Source: Hassallia byssoidea VB512170 (lineage in GTDB: Bacteria; Cyanobacteriota; Cyanobacteriia; Cyanobacteriales; Nostocaceae). From it: a DNA stretch of 64,000 nucleotides. This document shows positions 19,623 through 27,393 of the stretch, one piece after another (the stretch's first letter is position 1; the number at the start of each line of letters is the position of its first letter). The notes beneath the pieces are model-generated. The model saw only the letters and a list, made by a program, of their open reading frames with translations, did not search any database and was not told where the DNA came from. The translations under genes and the position numbers were made by a program. Location: contig NZ_JTCM02000014.1 of the NCBI RefSeq assembly GCF_000817785.2, positions 1 through 64,000 on the forward strand. Reading direction: 5' to 3'.

Positions 19623-19883
19623 CTAGCTTGTCAACTCACGCCAAGTCCTGGAACCGACTACTCCATCCGCACTTAGGTTGTGCTGACTTTGAAAGGCTTT
19701 GACGGCTGTTTCTGTTAAGGCACCAAAATTTCCATCAACTCGAACAGGATAGCCATTCTGTGATAAAAGCCGCTGTAAGACTTTTACAGAGTCACCAGAG
19801 TCACCAAAATTCAGAGTTGGCAAACTGCGAATAGCAGCAGCTTGTAATTTTAAAGGTTGTGGTTGTTCGGCGGAATTTTCCAT
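19623..19883 (-). CDS. Peptidoglycan-binding protein (short form)
   Basis: 86 residues, almost entirely one PG_binding_1 domain (LNFGDSGDSVKVLQRLLSQN, then DGNFGALTETAVKAFQSQHN and DGVVGSRTWRELTS). Very similar to the C-terminus of the 18382-19056 protein, so the two genes arose by duplication. No signal peptide visible. Possibly a stand-alone domain that needs another protein for export, or a truncated copy. Confidence 0.82.
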   Translation of the reverse strand: MENSAEQPQPLKLQAAAIRSLPTLNFGDSGDSVKVLQRLLSQNGYPVRVDGNFGALTETAVKAFQSQHNLSADGVVGSRTWRELTS

Positions 19884-20111
19884 GTCCTGAATTTTTTATC
19901 AAACTGTTTCTCTTTCATTCCACTTTATCGGGATTAGCCAAAATTTACCTCTGTATGTCAATTTTCAAATAACTACCTGGTTAATATAGCTAATTCTTTA
20001 GTTTGCAAAGCTTTTTGGATTGATTCGGTTTTATTGTGGGACACTTCCTTTCTTAATGTTGAAAACTAGCGATCGCATTACCCCCGATCAGTTAATATTT
20101 TGTCTTTTGCA

Positions 20112-20612
20112 TCAAAGCAGTGGTAACAGGCTGAACTCTTGGCGAATCTCTAACAGAGAACGGTCAAGTAGTGGTTCAAAGTCGAGAAATGGATAGTACT
20201 TGCGTGTTCCGCGAGTTTTGAACCACATTACCACAACTGTTGGCAATAATCGCGGCAATACAACAAATATTGAGCTATACAACCACAGCAGCCCATGTTG
20301 CTTTACCAAATCTTTATACATTACATCAACAGCCGGGTTTTTTCGCTCCCGTAAATAGTCACGAAACTTGAAGTCACTAGTTAAAAAGCACAATGGCAAA
20401 AGTCTCAGTTCATCATACATATCGGTATCGCAGCCAAGGATAACATGCGTAACATCATGAGCAATTAAGATTTTCGCAAAATCCGGCGGCATTTGACTTG
20501 GATTGGTCAGATGTGGATTTACTGCGTAAAACTCTTCGATTCCTTGCCGTAGGGTTTGAGTGCTGCTTTTATCGGTATATTGGGGACGAGTACGCCTCAT
20601 AATTTGCACCAT
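20112..20612 (-). CDS. Coq4-like hypothetical protein
   Basis: 166 residues. The segment FAKILIAHDVTHVILGCDTDMYDELRLLPL resembles the HDxxH region of Coq4-type proteins, and a hydrophobic helix (SIFVVLPRLLPTVVVMWFK) follows. Coq4 proteins assist quinone biosynthesis, but cyanobacterial relatives are uncharacterised and the match here is by eye only. Otherwise hypothetical. Confidence 0.5.
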   Translation of the reverse strand: MVQIMRRTRPQYTDKSSTQTLRQGIEEFYAVNPHLTNPSQMPPDFAKILIAHDVTHVILGCDTDMYDELRLLPLCFLTSDFKFRDYLRERKNPAVDVMYKDLVKQHGLLWLYSSIFVVLPRLLPTVVVMWFKTRGTRKYYPFLDFEPLLDRSLLEIRQEFSLLPLL

Positions 20613-20880
20613 TATTTATCGATACGATACAGTATCGTAAATTTTAGGCGTAAATGTCAAGCTTGCCCATACTTAGTGGTATGTGTGATTAATTTTGATG
20701 TTTTCGTAGTGAGCGATTTATCGCTCAATTTCACTTTTCTGAAGCCCTTACCTACTCAGTACAACCGAGCTTGACATTACACCCAACGTTACACACAAAA
20801 TTATTGAACTTTGGAAACGTTACACCGAGTACAAGTTCAATCAGGCTGAATAGCTAGTGTATATTGTAACCTCTGCCTAA

Positions 20881-21603
20881 TTAAGTAATCATAGTCACAC
20901 TGCCTGTATCCAAGTCATAACGACCCCCCACAATTTTTAACTTGCCCGCCTCGATCTGTTCAGTTAAGAGCTTCGATCGCTTCAACCGTTCAATTTGATA
21001 TTGCACATTTGCCACCACAGCGTTATCAACCGCATCACCTGGTCGATCCTTGACTCTTTTCACGGCTGGCTTAATTGCTTTCACAAAGCTACCAATTTCG
21101 CCCAGCAGCGATTCGTTTTGTACAGCTGCGGTGACTGCCCCGCATCGTTCATGACCCAGCACCATGACTAACGGCGTGCCTAACAGCACAACCGCATATT
21201 CAATACTGCCGAGTGTTTCCGGCGTGGCAATATTTCCAGCAACCCGTACATCAAAGATGTCTCCAATGCCTTGGTCAAAAAGAATTTCTGCCGGCACCCG
21301 TGAATCAGCACAACTAAGGATAGTTGCAAATGGATGTTGAGCTTGAGCGACTTCTTGCAATCGAGCCGCAGATTGATCGGGGTATTGAGGTTTATGTTGC
21401 ACAAATCGCTGATTTCCTTCGATCAGCTTTTGTAGTGCAGCATCGGCACTAAGAGATTGAGGGATAGCTAAAGAGCCATTTGGCAATCCGGCGGCTTTAG
21501 CCTGTTCGACCTGCCAAAGTAAATCAGCGGCAGTTACCATCATCCCAAATGCTCCCGTAACCCCTAACTTCAAAAAGTCACGACGGTCTATGAAATGCTT
21601 CAT
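20881..21603 (-). CDS. ecaB: Exported beta-carbonic anhydrase (EcaB-like)
   Basis: 240 residues. A twin-arginine signal (DRRDFLKLGVTGAFGM) is followed by a beta-carbonic anhydrase domain with the zinc ligands in CADSRVPAEILFDQ and GHERCGAVTAA. Converts CO2 and bicarbonate outside the cytoplasm. I chose the ATG at 21603 because it places the Tat motif at the N-terminus; the open frame upstream overlaps sbtB. It is the third gene of an sbtA-sbtB-ecaB run, so it probably supplies or balances bicarbonate for the SbtA transporter. The name ecaB is given by resemblance. Confidence 0.88.
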   Translation of the reverse strand: MKHFIDRRDFLKLGVTGAFGMMVTAADLLWQVEQAKAAGLPNGSLAIPQSLSADAALQKLIEGNQRFVQHKPQYPDQSAARLQEVAQAQHPFATILSCADSRVPAEILFDQGIGDIFDVRVAGNIATPETLGSIEYAVVLLGTPLVMVLGHERCGAVTAAVQNESLLGEIGSFVKAIKPAVKRVKDRPGDAVDNAVVANVQYQIERLKRSKLLTEQIEAGKLKIVGGRYDLDTGSVTMIT

Positions 21604-21619
21604 TAGATTTATGAGCCTC

Positions 21620-21931
21620 TTACAGCGACGCCACACATTTTACAGAGCGAATCTCCATTACATCTGAGATGTAACAAGTACCCCCAAATTTGTTGAGAAG
21701 TGGTTTGATGTTTTCGACTACAGTCTTGATTTCCTCTGGCATACAAAACGCGATGACGTAAACATTATCGAGCATTGTCATGTCTAAATCTTCTGCGGTT
21801 CCTCGCAATCCTTTACCAGCAACATTGCGAATCACAATATGACTATGTACACCTGACTTGTCTAAACGATCTAAAATTTTGCCTAGTTCAAAGGAGTTGG
21901 CAATAATTTCTATCTTCTTAACTACGTGCAT
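21620..21931 (-). CDS. sbtB: SbtB, PII-like regulator of bicarbonate uptake
   Basis: 103 residues with the ferredoxin-like fold of PII proteins (MHVVKKIEIIANSFELGKIL; a T-loop-equivalent region around GKGLRGTAEDLDM; LDNVYVIAFC). SbtB trimers bind adenine nucleotides including cAMP and gate the SbtA transporter. GGAGG lies seven bases before the ATG. The protein ends SVKCVASL, and I do not see the CGPEGC-type redox-sensitive tail described for some SbtB proteins. Four bases separate it from sbtA. Confidence 0.9.
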   Translation of the reverse strand: MHVVKKIEIIANSFELGKILDRLDKSGVHSHIVIRNVAGKGLRGTAEDLDMTMLDNVYVIAFCMPEEIKTVVENIKPLLNKFGGTCYISDVMEIRSVKCVASL

Positions 21932-21935
21932 ATTA

Positions 21936-22904
21936 TTACCTCCAAAACAGGTTAATTCCGTACAGATATAACGGAATTCCCACGATAATGTTGAACGGGA
22001 ATGTTACTGCCAAAGCGGTAGAAACGTACAGGCTGGGGTTCGCTTCTGGAACAGTCATCCGTATTGCAGCTGGGACAGCGATATAAGAAGCGCTGGCAGA
22101 TAACACAGCAAACAAGAGTGAATCTCCCTGATGCATACCGATGAATTTAGCAATCAGCAACCCAATTCCTGCATTGAGTATTGGAATTAGTATGGCAAAT
22201 GAAATGAGAAAAAATCCGGTTTTTTGCAAGTCTTTAATTCTTCTGGCAGCGATTAGTCCCATGTCCAGCAAAAAGAAGGTAAGAACACCATAAAATAAGC
22301 CTTGAGTAAAGGGTTCTAATACGTGCCCACCATGTTCTCCTGTTAAGACACCAATCAAGAGGCTACCGACTAGAAGAAAAACTGAACTATTGAGAAATGC
22401 CTCTTGTAAGACTTCCGTCCAGGAAAAGTCCCGCTTCCCATCGGCGGTAAATATATTCACCAGGATGAGTCCAACAATAATTGCTGGAGATTCCATCAGG
22501 GCAAGGGCTGCAATCATGTAGCCATCATAAGCAATGGCAAGCTCATCCAGAAAGGCACTAGCAGTGATGAAGGTGACAGCACTAATAGAGCCGTAGGTTG
22601 CTGCGATCGCCGCCGCATCGTAAGTATCCAGCTTCAGCTTGAGAATGAAAAAGGAGTAAATTGGGACAAAACAAGCCATCAACATGGCTGCAAACATTGT
22701 TAGCACTACTTCTTGAGTGATACCGCTTTTGCTCAGTTCTACCCCCCCTTTAAAACCAATCGCAAACAGCAGATAAAGCGAGAAGAGTTTGGGTATTGGT
22801 GCCGGAATTTCTAGATCGGACTTGACAAAAACAGCAGTCATCCCCAGAAAGAAAAATAAGACTGGCGGATTCAGGATATTGGAAATGATTAAGCTGGCAT
22901 CCAT
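21936..22904 (-). CDS. sbtA: SbtA sodium-dependent bicarbonate transporter
   Basis: 322 residues with about ten membrane helices. The family opening (SNILNPPVLFFFLGMTAVFV, then SDLEIPAPIPKLFSLYLLFA and IGFKGGVELS) and the second-half repeat (SASASYIAVPAAIRMTVPEA) fit SbtA. High-affinity Na+/HCO3- symporter of the CO2-concentrating mechanism. The ATG at 22904 has AAGGAGG about eight bases upstream; a GTG two codons earlier is less likely. First gene of the operon with sbtB and ecaB. Confidence 0.95.
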   Translation of the reverse strand: MDASLIISNILNPPVLFFFLGMTAVFVKSDLEIPAPIPKLFSLYLLFAIGFKGGVELSKSGITQEVVLTMFAAMLMACFVPIYSFFILKLKLDTYDAAAIAATYGSISAVTFITASAFLDELAIAYDGYMIAALALMESPAIIVGLILVNIFTADGKRDFSWTEVLQEAFLNSSVFLLVGSLLIGVLTGEHGGHVLEPFTQGLFYGVLTFFLLDMGLIAARRIKDLQKTGFFLISFAILIPILNAGIGLLIAKFIGMHQGDSLLFAVLSASASYIAVPAAIRMTVPEANPSLYVSTALAVTFPFNIIVGIPLYLYGINLFWR

Positions 22905-23264
22905 TACCACCCCTCCTTATGCTGATGAAACTTGCAATTAATCAAATTTTTCATCTTCAAAAATTTAACTGTTGAATCATCATGTATCGTGTATTGCTAC
23001 CCCCTGTCAATTGTGTATTTTTTAAGACTAAGTAACAGACTAAGGGTTTTCGGTTGCGTGGAATACACTCTGATAGGAGAAAGGTAAAGGTGAAATAAAA
23101 TTTAAAACATTCACCTTTGCACCTTTTCTTTTCTCTAACTCAACTGTATTGCTTCGTGAACGCGAAGCGTCTTTGCGATTGAGAGGGAAAACAAGAGAAT
23201 TGTGCAGGACTCACCAGTCCAAGCGTCCCTAATCTAAGCGTCCAAGCGTCCCTAATCCCCAATC
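22905..23264. promoter_or_regulatory. Divergent intergenic region sbtA / tetR
   Basis: 360 bases shared by two divergent genes, so both promoters should lie here. It contains a CTTCGTGAACGCGAAG hairpin near 23153-23168 and repeated AAGCGTCCCTAATC units just before tetR. The TetR protein may bind here, but I see no clear palindromic operator. Confidence 0.45.
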
Positions 23265-23840
23265 ATGACGAAATCAGACAAAAAACCAGGAAGACCGCGC
23301 AGTGCAGAATCTCATCAAGCCATTCTTCGGGCAACTCTCGATTTGCTTTCTCAGATGGGTTACGATCGCCTGAGTATTGATGCGATCGCGCGATCGGCTG
23401 GTGTTGGCAAAACCACAATCTATCGATGGTATGCTTCTAAAGAAGAACTAGTGGCTGACGCAATTGAAAGTGTTCGTCAAGAAATTGAAATACCTGATAC
23501 AGGTGCGCTTTCAAGCGATATAGACTGCATTATTGAGATTGCGGTGAAAACTACCCTCACACCTTTGGGTCGTCAAATTTTGGCGATGATTATCGGTGCT
23601 GCTTCCAGCAGTCCGCAATTTGCCCAAGTTTATTGGACAAAATACCTTTTACCACGACGCCAAGCTTTTCAGGTTGCGATCAAGCGGGCTAAGACTAGAA
23701 ATGAAATTCCGGCTGATACAGACAGCGATTTAGTTTTTGATCTGATGAGCGGAATCATGCTTTATGCGCTGGTATTTATGCCTAGCGTTGAACCAGTCGA
23801 AGCATACATCCGCCGTGCCGTTGGTCTTATTCTCAAATGA
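23265..23840 (+). CDS. TetR/AcrR-family regulator
   Basis: 191 residues. The N-terminal helix-turn-helix (about 30-60) reads LSIDAIARSAGVGKTTIYRWYASKEELVADAI, typical of TetR. The C-terminal ligand domain matches the TetR_C group with a broad hydrophobic end (DLMSGIMLYALVFMP). Divergent from the sbtA operon across 360 bases, so control of that operon is possible but only inferred. Directly followed by tRNA-His on the other strand. Confidence 0.9.
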   Translation: MTKSDKKPGRPRSAESHQAILRATLDLLSQMGYDRLSIDAIARSAGVGKTTIYRWYASKEELVADAIESVRQEIEIPDTGALSSDIDCIIEIAVKTTLTPLGRQILAMIIGAASSSPQFAQVYWTKYLLPRRQAFQVAIKRAKTRNEIPADTDSDLVFDLMSGIMLYALVFMPSVEPVEAYIRRAVGLILK

Positions 23841-23841
23841 G

Positions 23842-23915
23842 GGCGAACGATGGGACTTGAACCCACGAATGGTGGTACCACAAACCACTGCCTTAACCAC
23901 TTGGCTACGCTCGCC
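23842..23915 (-). tRNA. trnH: tRNA-His (GTG)
   Basis: Cloverleaf folds on the minus strand. It has the acceptor stem GCGAGCG/CGTTCGC with the extra 5' G and C73 that mark tRNA-His, a D arm with AGCC...GGC, anticodon stem GTGGT/ACCAC with loop TTGTGGT (anticodon GTG), and a T arm with TTCAAGT loop. The 3' CCA is not encoded. Confidence 0.96.
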
Positions 23916-24028
23916 ATTCTTCGATTCATTATAACATAACCCTGATAAATTGATCCAGAGTTTTTGTTTAAGGAACGGAGTCAGTTAATCTAGAGTCAAG
24001 AGACTTCAGTGATTAACAGTTAGGAAAA

Positions 24029-24409
24029 ATGAGACTCTCAACAATTATGACATATGTTGTCGGCGTCGGACTAGTTGTCTTGGGAGTGACGATGGCGAAG
24101 ACAAATCCCAGTCAAGCGGAATATGAAGAATATGCCATGCAACGGTTGACAAAATACTTAAAAAGCGATGTCTGCAAAAAAACACCAAAGATGTTAGAAA
24201 ATTTAATTAAATTAGATTGCGATAAACTAGTAGACTCCGCTAGTCCACAAGTGCGGGAACTTATTGCAGGGACTACGGAACGGCAAGATTTTATTATTTT
24301 TAGTATTTATCGTACAGATTTAAAACTGAATTCATGGCTGCCTTCTTATACATTTGAAAGTGTAGGAGCATTTGAAAGCTTTTATACTTACAGCGCGGAA
24401 CAGCAGTAG
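24029..24409 (+). CDS. DUF4359 protein
   Basis: 126 residues. An N-terminal hydrophobic segment (TIMTYVVGVGLVVLGVTMA) followed by a hydrophilic domain with two cysteines (SDVCKK, LDCDKL) and FIIFSIYRTDL matches the cyanobacterial DUF4359 family. Probably membrane-anchored or secreted, facing outward. Function unknown. Transcribed alone. Confidence 0.75.
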   Translation: MRLSTIMTYVVGVGLVVLGVTMAKTNPSQAEYEEYAMQRLTKYLKSDVCKKTPKMLENLIKLDCDKLVDSASPQVRELIAGTTERQDFIIFSIYRTDLKLNSWLPSYTFESVGAFESFYTYSAEQQ

Positions 24410-24648
24410 AAAAGAAGCGTAATTTCTTGCTCCTCACTTCAAAGACGCTTTCTTCTCTTAGAGTTATTTTTATTTCCATTTTCTAATTGACAAAATCAAA
24501 CTTTGGTTATAGATGCTTATCAAGTAAGTCATTCTCAAGGTTCATGTAAAGATTGGATGTGATCTATAACATGATTAAATGTGTGCCGAGCATTTTCAGC
24601 AACAAGTAAAAATGCTGTAATGTGCCATAAAAAGAGAGGGAAACGTTG

Positions 24649-25332
24649 ATGTTTTTTCACAAAAAAGACCCGATTCATTCTGTTGATGTCAAAGAGCCAA
24701 ATCCGCGCTTTGCTCAACTGCTTTTAGAGCAATTTGGCGGTGCAACTGGTGAACTAACAGCAGCTTTGCAATACTGGACTCAATCTTTTCATTGCGAAGA
24801 TCCAGGTATTCGCGATATGCTGCAAGATATTGCATTAGAAGAATTTGGTCACTTAGAAATGGTGGGTCAATTGATTGAAGTTCACACCAAAAATGTTGAC
24901 CAAACTGAAGCTTACAAAAGCACTTTGTTTGCAGTGCGGGGTATGGGACCACACTTATTAGATAGTCAAGGTAATACTTGGAGTGCTAGCTATGTAAATG
25001 AAGGTGGCGATGTAGTGCGCGATTTGCGGGCTAACATTGCTGCTGAAGCTGGGGCACGTCAAACATACGAATCCTTGATTAAACTAGCCTCCGATGAAGG
25101 AACGAAAAACACGCTCGTTCATCTGTTGACACGAGAAATTTCTCATACCCAAATGTTTATGAAAGCGTTGGATTCTTTGGGTAAATTAACTGACCCGTTC
25201 TTTGGAAATATCCAACCAGATAACACTGTGGATATTTACTATAACCTGTCTACCAACGGTAAGGATGAACGCGGTCCTTGGAATTCTGAACCGACTTTCC
25301 GTTACGTTGCTGACCCAGGTGCGGCAAAATAG
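24649..25332 (+). CDS. Manganese catalase
   Basis: 227 residues, ferritin-like four-helix fold. Glu and His ligands of a dimanganese site are in FGGATGELTAALQYW, LEEFGHLEMVGQL, AAEAGARQTYESL and REISHTQMF. Decomposes hydrogen peroxide without haem. Start: ATG at 24649 with GAGAGGG upstream, not the TTG one codon earlier. Transcribed alone, probably for oxidative or desiccation stress as in other terrestrial cyanobacteria. Confidence 0.92.
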   Translation: MFFHKKDPIHSVDVKEPNPRFAQLLLEQFGGATGELTAALQYWTQSFHCEDPGIRDMLQDIALEEFGHLEMVGQLIEVHTKNVDQTEAYKSTLFAVRGMGPHLLDSQGNTWSASYVNEGGDVVRDLRANIAAEAGARQTYESLIKLASDEGTKNTLVHLLTREISHTQMFMKALDSLGKLTDPFFGNIQPDNTVDIYYNLSTNGKDERGPWNSEPTFRYVADPGAAK

Positions 25333-25836
25333 TTTTAATTTCAAGGAAAACGAAGAGGGAATATCCTATCCTAGAAGTTAATTTATCAGCTTTGCAGGTT
25401 ATATAGTTAAGGCTGCGTAGACGCGAATTAGATTTGCGTCTACGCTACTTAATAATTTGATAAAATATAGGAATCCGGTTTTATTTGTGAACAAAATTAC
25501 GTATAGGACTACTATTTGATTTTTGAACAGACACGTAGGGTCCGGCTTAAAGCGGTGTGGATGTTCCTCCCGCTTTAGGGCCCGTTGCGTTAGCGACGAA
25601 AGTACGGCACCAAAACCTTAATAATGGTGCGTTACGGATTTCATCCTAACGCACCCTACAAGACTTAATTTTTTTCAAAATTCAAATCGGATTCCTATAT
25701 TTGTAGGGTGCGTTAAGCGGAACGCTAACGCACCAAATCCTTAAAAATGGTGCCGTACTTTCGTTGCTAACACACCCTAGGTATCTTAATAATTTGATAA
25801 AATATATAAAATTTCCGCTTTGAGTAACCCTTGCTA
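25333..25836. repeat. Intergenic repeats
   Basis: GCGTAGACGC/GCGTCTACGC hairpin (25415-25445). GTAGGGTCCGGCTT and TAGGGTGCGTTA...TAACGCACC hairpins follow at about 25538-25780, relatives of the block at 14790-15040 in inverted order. TTGATAAAATATA occurs twice (25456 and 25794 areas). No gene seen. Confidence 0.7.
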
Positions 25837-26601
25837 ATGCTATCTGCATATCTGTTGGTGTCTCACGGAAGTCGCGATCCGCGCCAGGAAATTGCTATGC
25901 AGCAATTGGCAAAACTGGTAAATAATAAGCTGGAAAGCAACTTACAAAGGTCTATCATTGGTGGTGTGGTGTCACCGCCAAAATGTGAATTGGTAGGTAC
26001 TGCATACTTAGAATTGAAGCCTGAACCTTTGCACGAGCAGATTAAAAGATTTGCTGAAATGCTGAAAGCGAATGGGTATCATCGCCTAAAAATATTACCA
26101 TTATTTCTGCTGGCGGGGGTGCATGTAATGGAAGATATTCCCGGTGAAGTGGCTTTGGCTCAACAGGCGGTTGAAGATATCATAATTGAGTTGCAACCAT
26201 ATTTAGGTAGTCATGCTGGTGTAGAAAAGTTGCTAGCAAAGCAAATTGCTAAAAGCAGCGAAAATGGTTATAACCAAGGATGGATTCTTTTAACTCATGG
26301 TAGCCGTCGTCCTGGTTCTAAAAAACAAGTCGAAGCAATGGCAGCTAATTTGGGAGTATTAACAGCTTATTGGTCTGTGGCTCCTAGTTTAGAATCACGA
26401 GTGAAACAGTTGGTGAGTGCCGATTGTAAAAATATTACTATTTTGCCATACTTTTTATTTGCTGGCGGTATCACAGATGCGATCGCTCGCTCTGAACTTC
26501 AGTTAAAATTACAATTCCCTGCTGTGCGTTTCCAACTGGCTGAACCTTTGGGAGCAAGTGCAGAATTAGCCGATCTGATTTGGGATTTGATTAACAAATG
26601 A
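25837..26601 (+). CDS. CbiX/SirB-type sirohydrochlorin chelatase
   Basis: 254 residues, the long two-domain CbiX form. Each half has the chelatase SHGSR motif (LLVSHGSRDPRQ near residue 6, LLTHGSRRPGSKK near residue 150). Inserts Fe2+ or Co2+ into sirohydrochlorin; with the adjacent methyltransferase, sirohaem synthesis for nitrite and sulfite reductase is the simplest reading. The ATG at 25837 is two codons inside a TTG-started frame. The stop overlaps the next gene by four bases. Confidence 0.9.
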   Translation: MLSAYLLVSHGSRDPRQEIAMQQLAKLVNNKLESNLQRSIIGGVVSPPKCELVGTAYLELKPEPLHEQIKRFAEMLKANGYHRLKILPLFLLAGVHVMEDIPGEVALAQQAVEDIIIELQPYLGSHAGVEKLLAKQIAKSSENGYNQGWILLTHGSRRPGSKKQVEAMAANLGVLTAYWSVAPSLESRVKQLVSADCKNITILPYFLFAGGITDAIARSELQLKLQFPAVRFQLAEPLGASAELADLIWDLINK

Positions 26602-27383
26602 ACCGCGAAGACACCAACGAAGTAGAAAAGAAATATTTGGGAAAAGTTTATTTAGTCGGTGCGGGACCCGGCGATCCGGGATTAATGACTCTCAAGGGTA
26701 AAGCTTTGTTGGAATGTGCCGATGTCGTCATTTATGATGCTTTAGTAAGTCCGGCAATTCTCGCAATGATTAATCCTAACGCAGAGAAAATAAACGCCGG
26801 TAAGCGAATGGGGCGACATTCTTTATTACAATCAGAAACTACGCAGTTATTGATTGATAAAGCAGATAATAATGCAGTTGTGGTGCGGCTAAAAGGTGGC
26901 GATCCGTTTATCTTTGGTCGCGGTGGCGAAGAAATGGAAGAATTGGTGAAAGCTGGGATACCCACCGAAGTTGTGCCCGGTATTACATCGGGAATCGCCG
27001 CGACCGCTTATGCGGGTATTCCTTTAACTCATCGCTTGTATAGTTCTTCGGTGACATTTGTCACAGGTCACGAAGCAGCGGGTAAGTACCAACCGACGGT
27101 AAACTGGAATGCGATCGCTCGCGGTTCAGAAACGATTGTGATTTATATGGGAATTCACAATTTACCCTACATTGTCCAAGAGTTACATGCTGCCGGGTTG
27201 GATTTAGAAACGCCGATCGCTTTAGTGCGTTGGGGTACGCGACCGGATCAAGAAGAATTAATTGGTAAATTAAAGACAATTGTAGAGCAAGTAGAGACAA
27301 CTGGATTTGGAGCGCCGGCGATCGCTGTTATTGGATCTGTGGTGAACATGCACAGCATTTTATCTGCTTGTCGTCCGGTTTGA
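26598..27383 (+). CDS. cobA: Uroporphyrinogen-III C-methyltransferase
   Basis: 261 residues. SUMT signatures: VYLVGAGPGDPGLMTLKG near the N-terminus, VVRLKGGDPFIFGRGGEE, and VVPGITSGIAATAYAGIPLTHR. Transfers two methyl groups from S-adenosylmethionine to uroporphyrinogen III to give precorrin-2. Starts inside the last codon of the chelatase gene (ATGA overlap), so the two are translated together; precorrin-2 oxidation must be done elsewhere. The protein has no CysG-type fused domain. Confidence 0.95.
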   Translation: MNREDTNEVEKKYLGKVYLVGAGPGDPGLMTLKGKALLECADVVIYDALVSPAILAMINPNAEKINAGKRMGRHSLLQSETTQLLIDKADNNAVVVRLKGGDPFIFGRGGEEMEELVKAGIPTEVVPGITSGIAATAYAGIPLTHRLYSSSVTFVTGHEAAGKYQPTVNWNAIARGSETIVIYMGIHNLPYIVQELHAAGLDLETPIALVRWGTRPDQEELIGKLKTIVEQVETTGFGAPAIAVIGSVVNMHSILSACRPV

Positions 27384-27393
27384 CCTATAGAAG

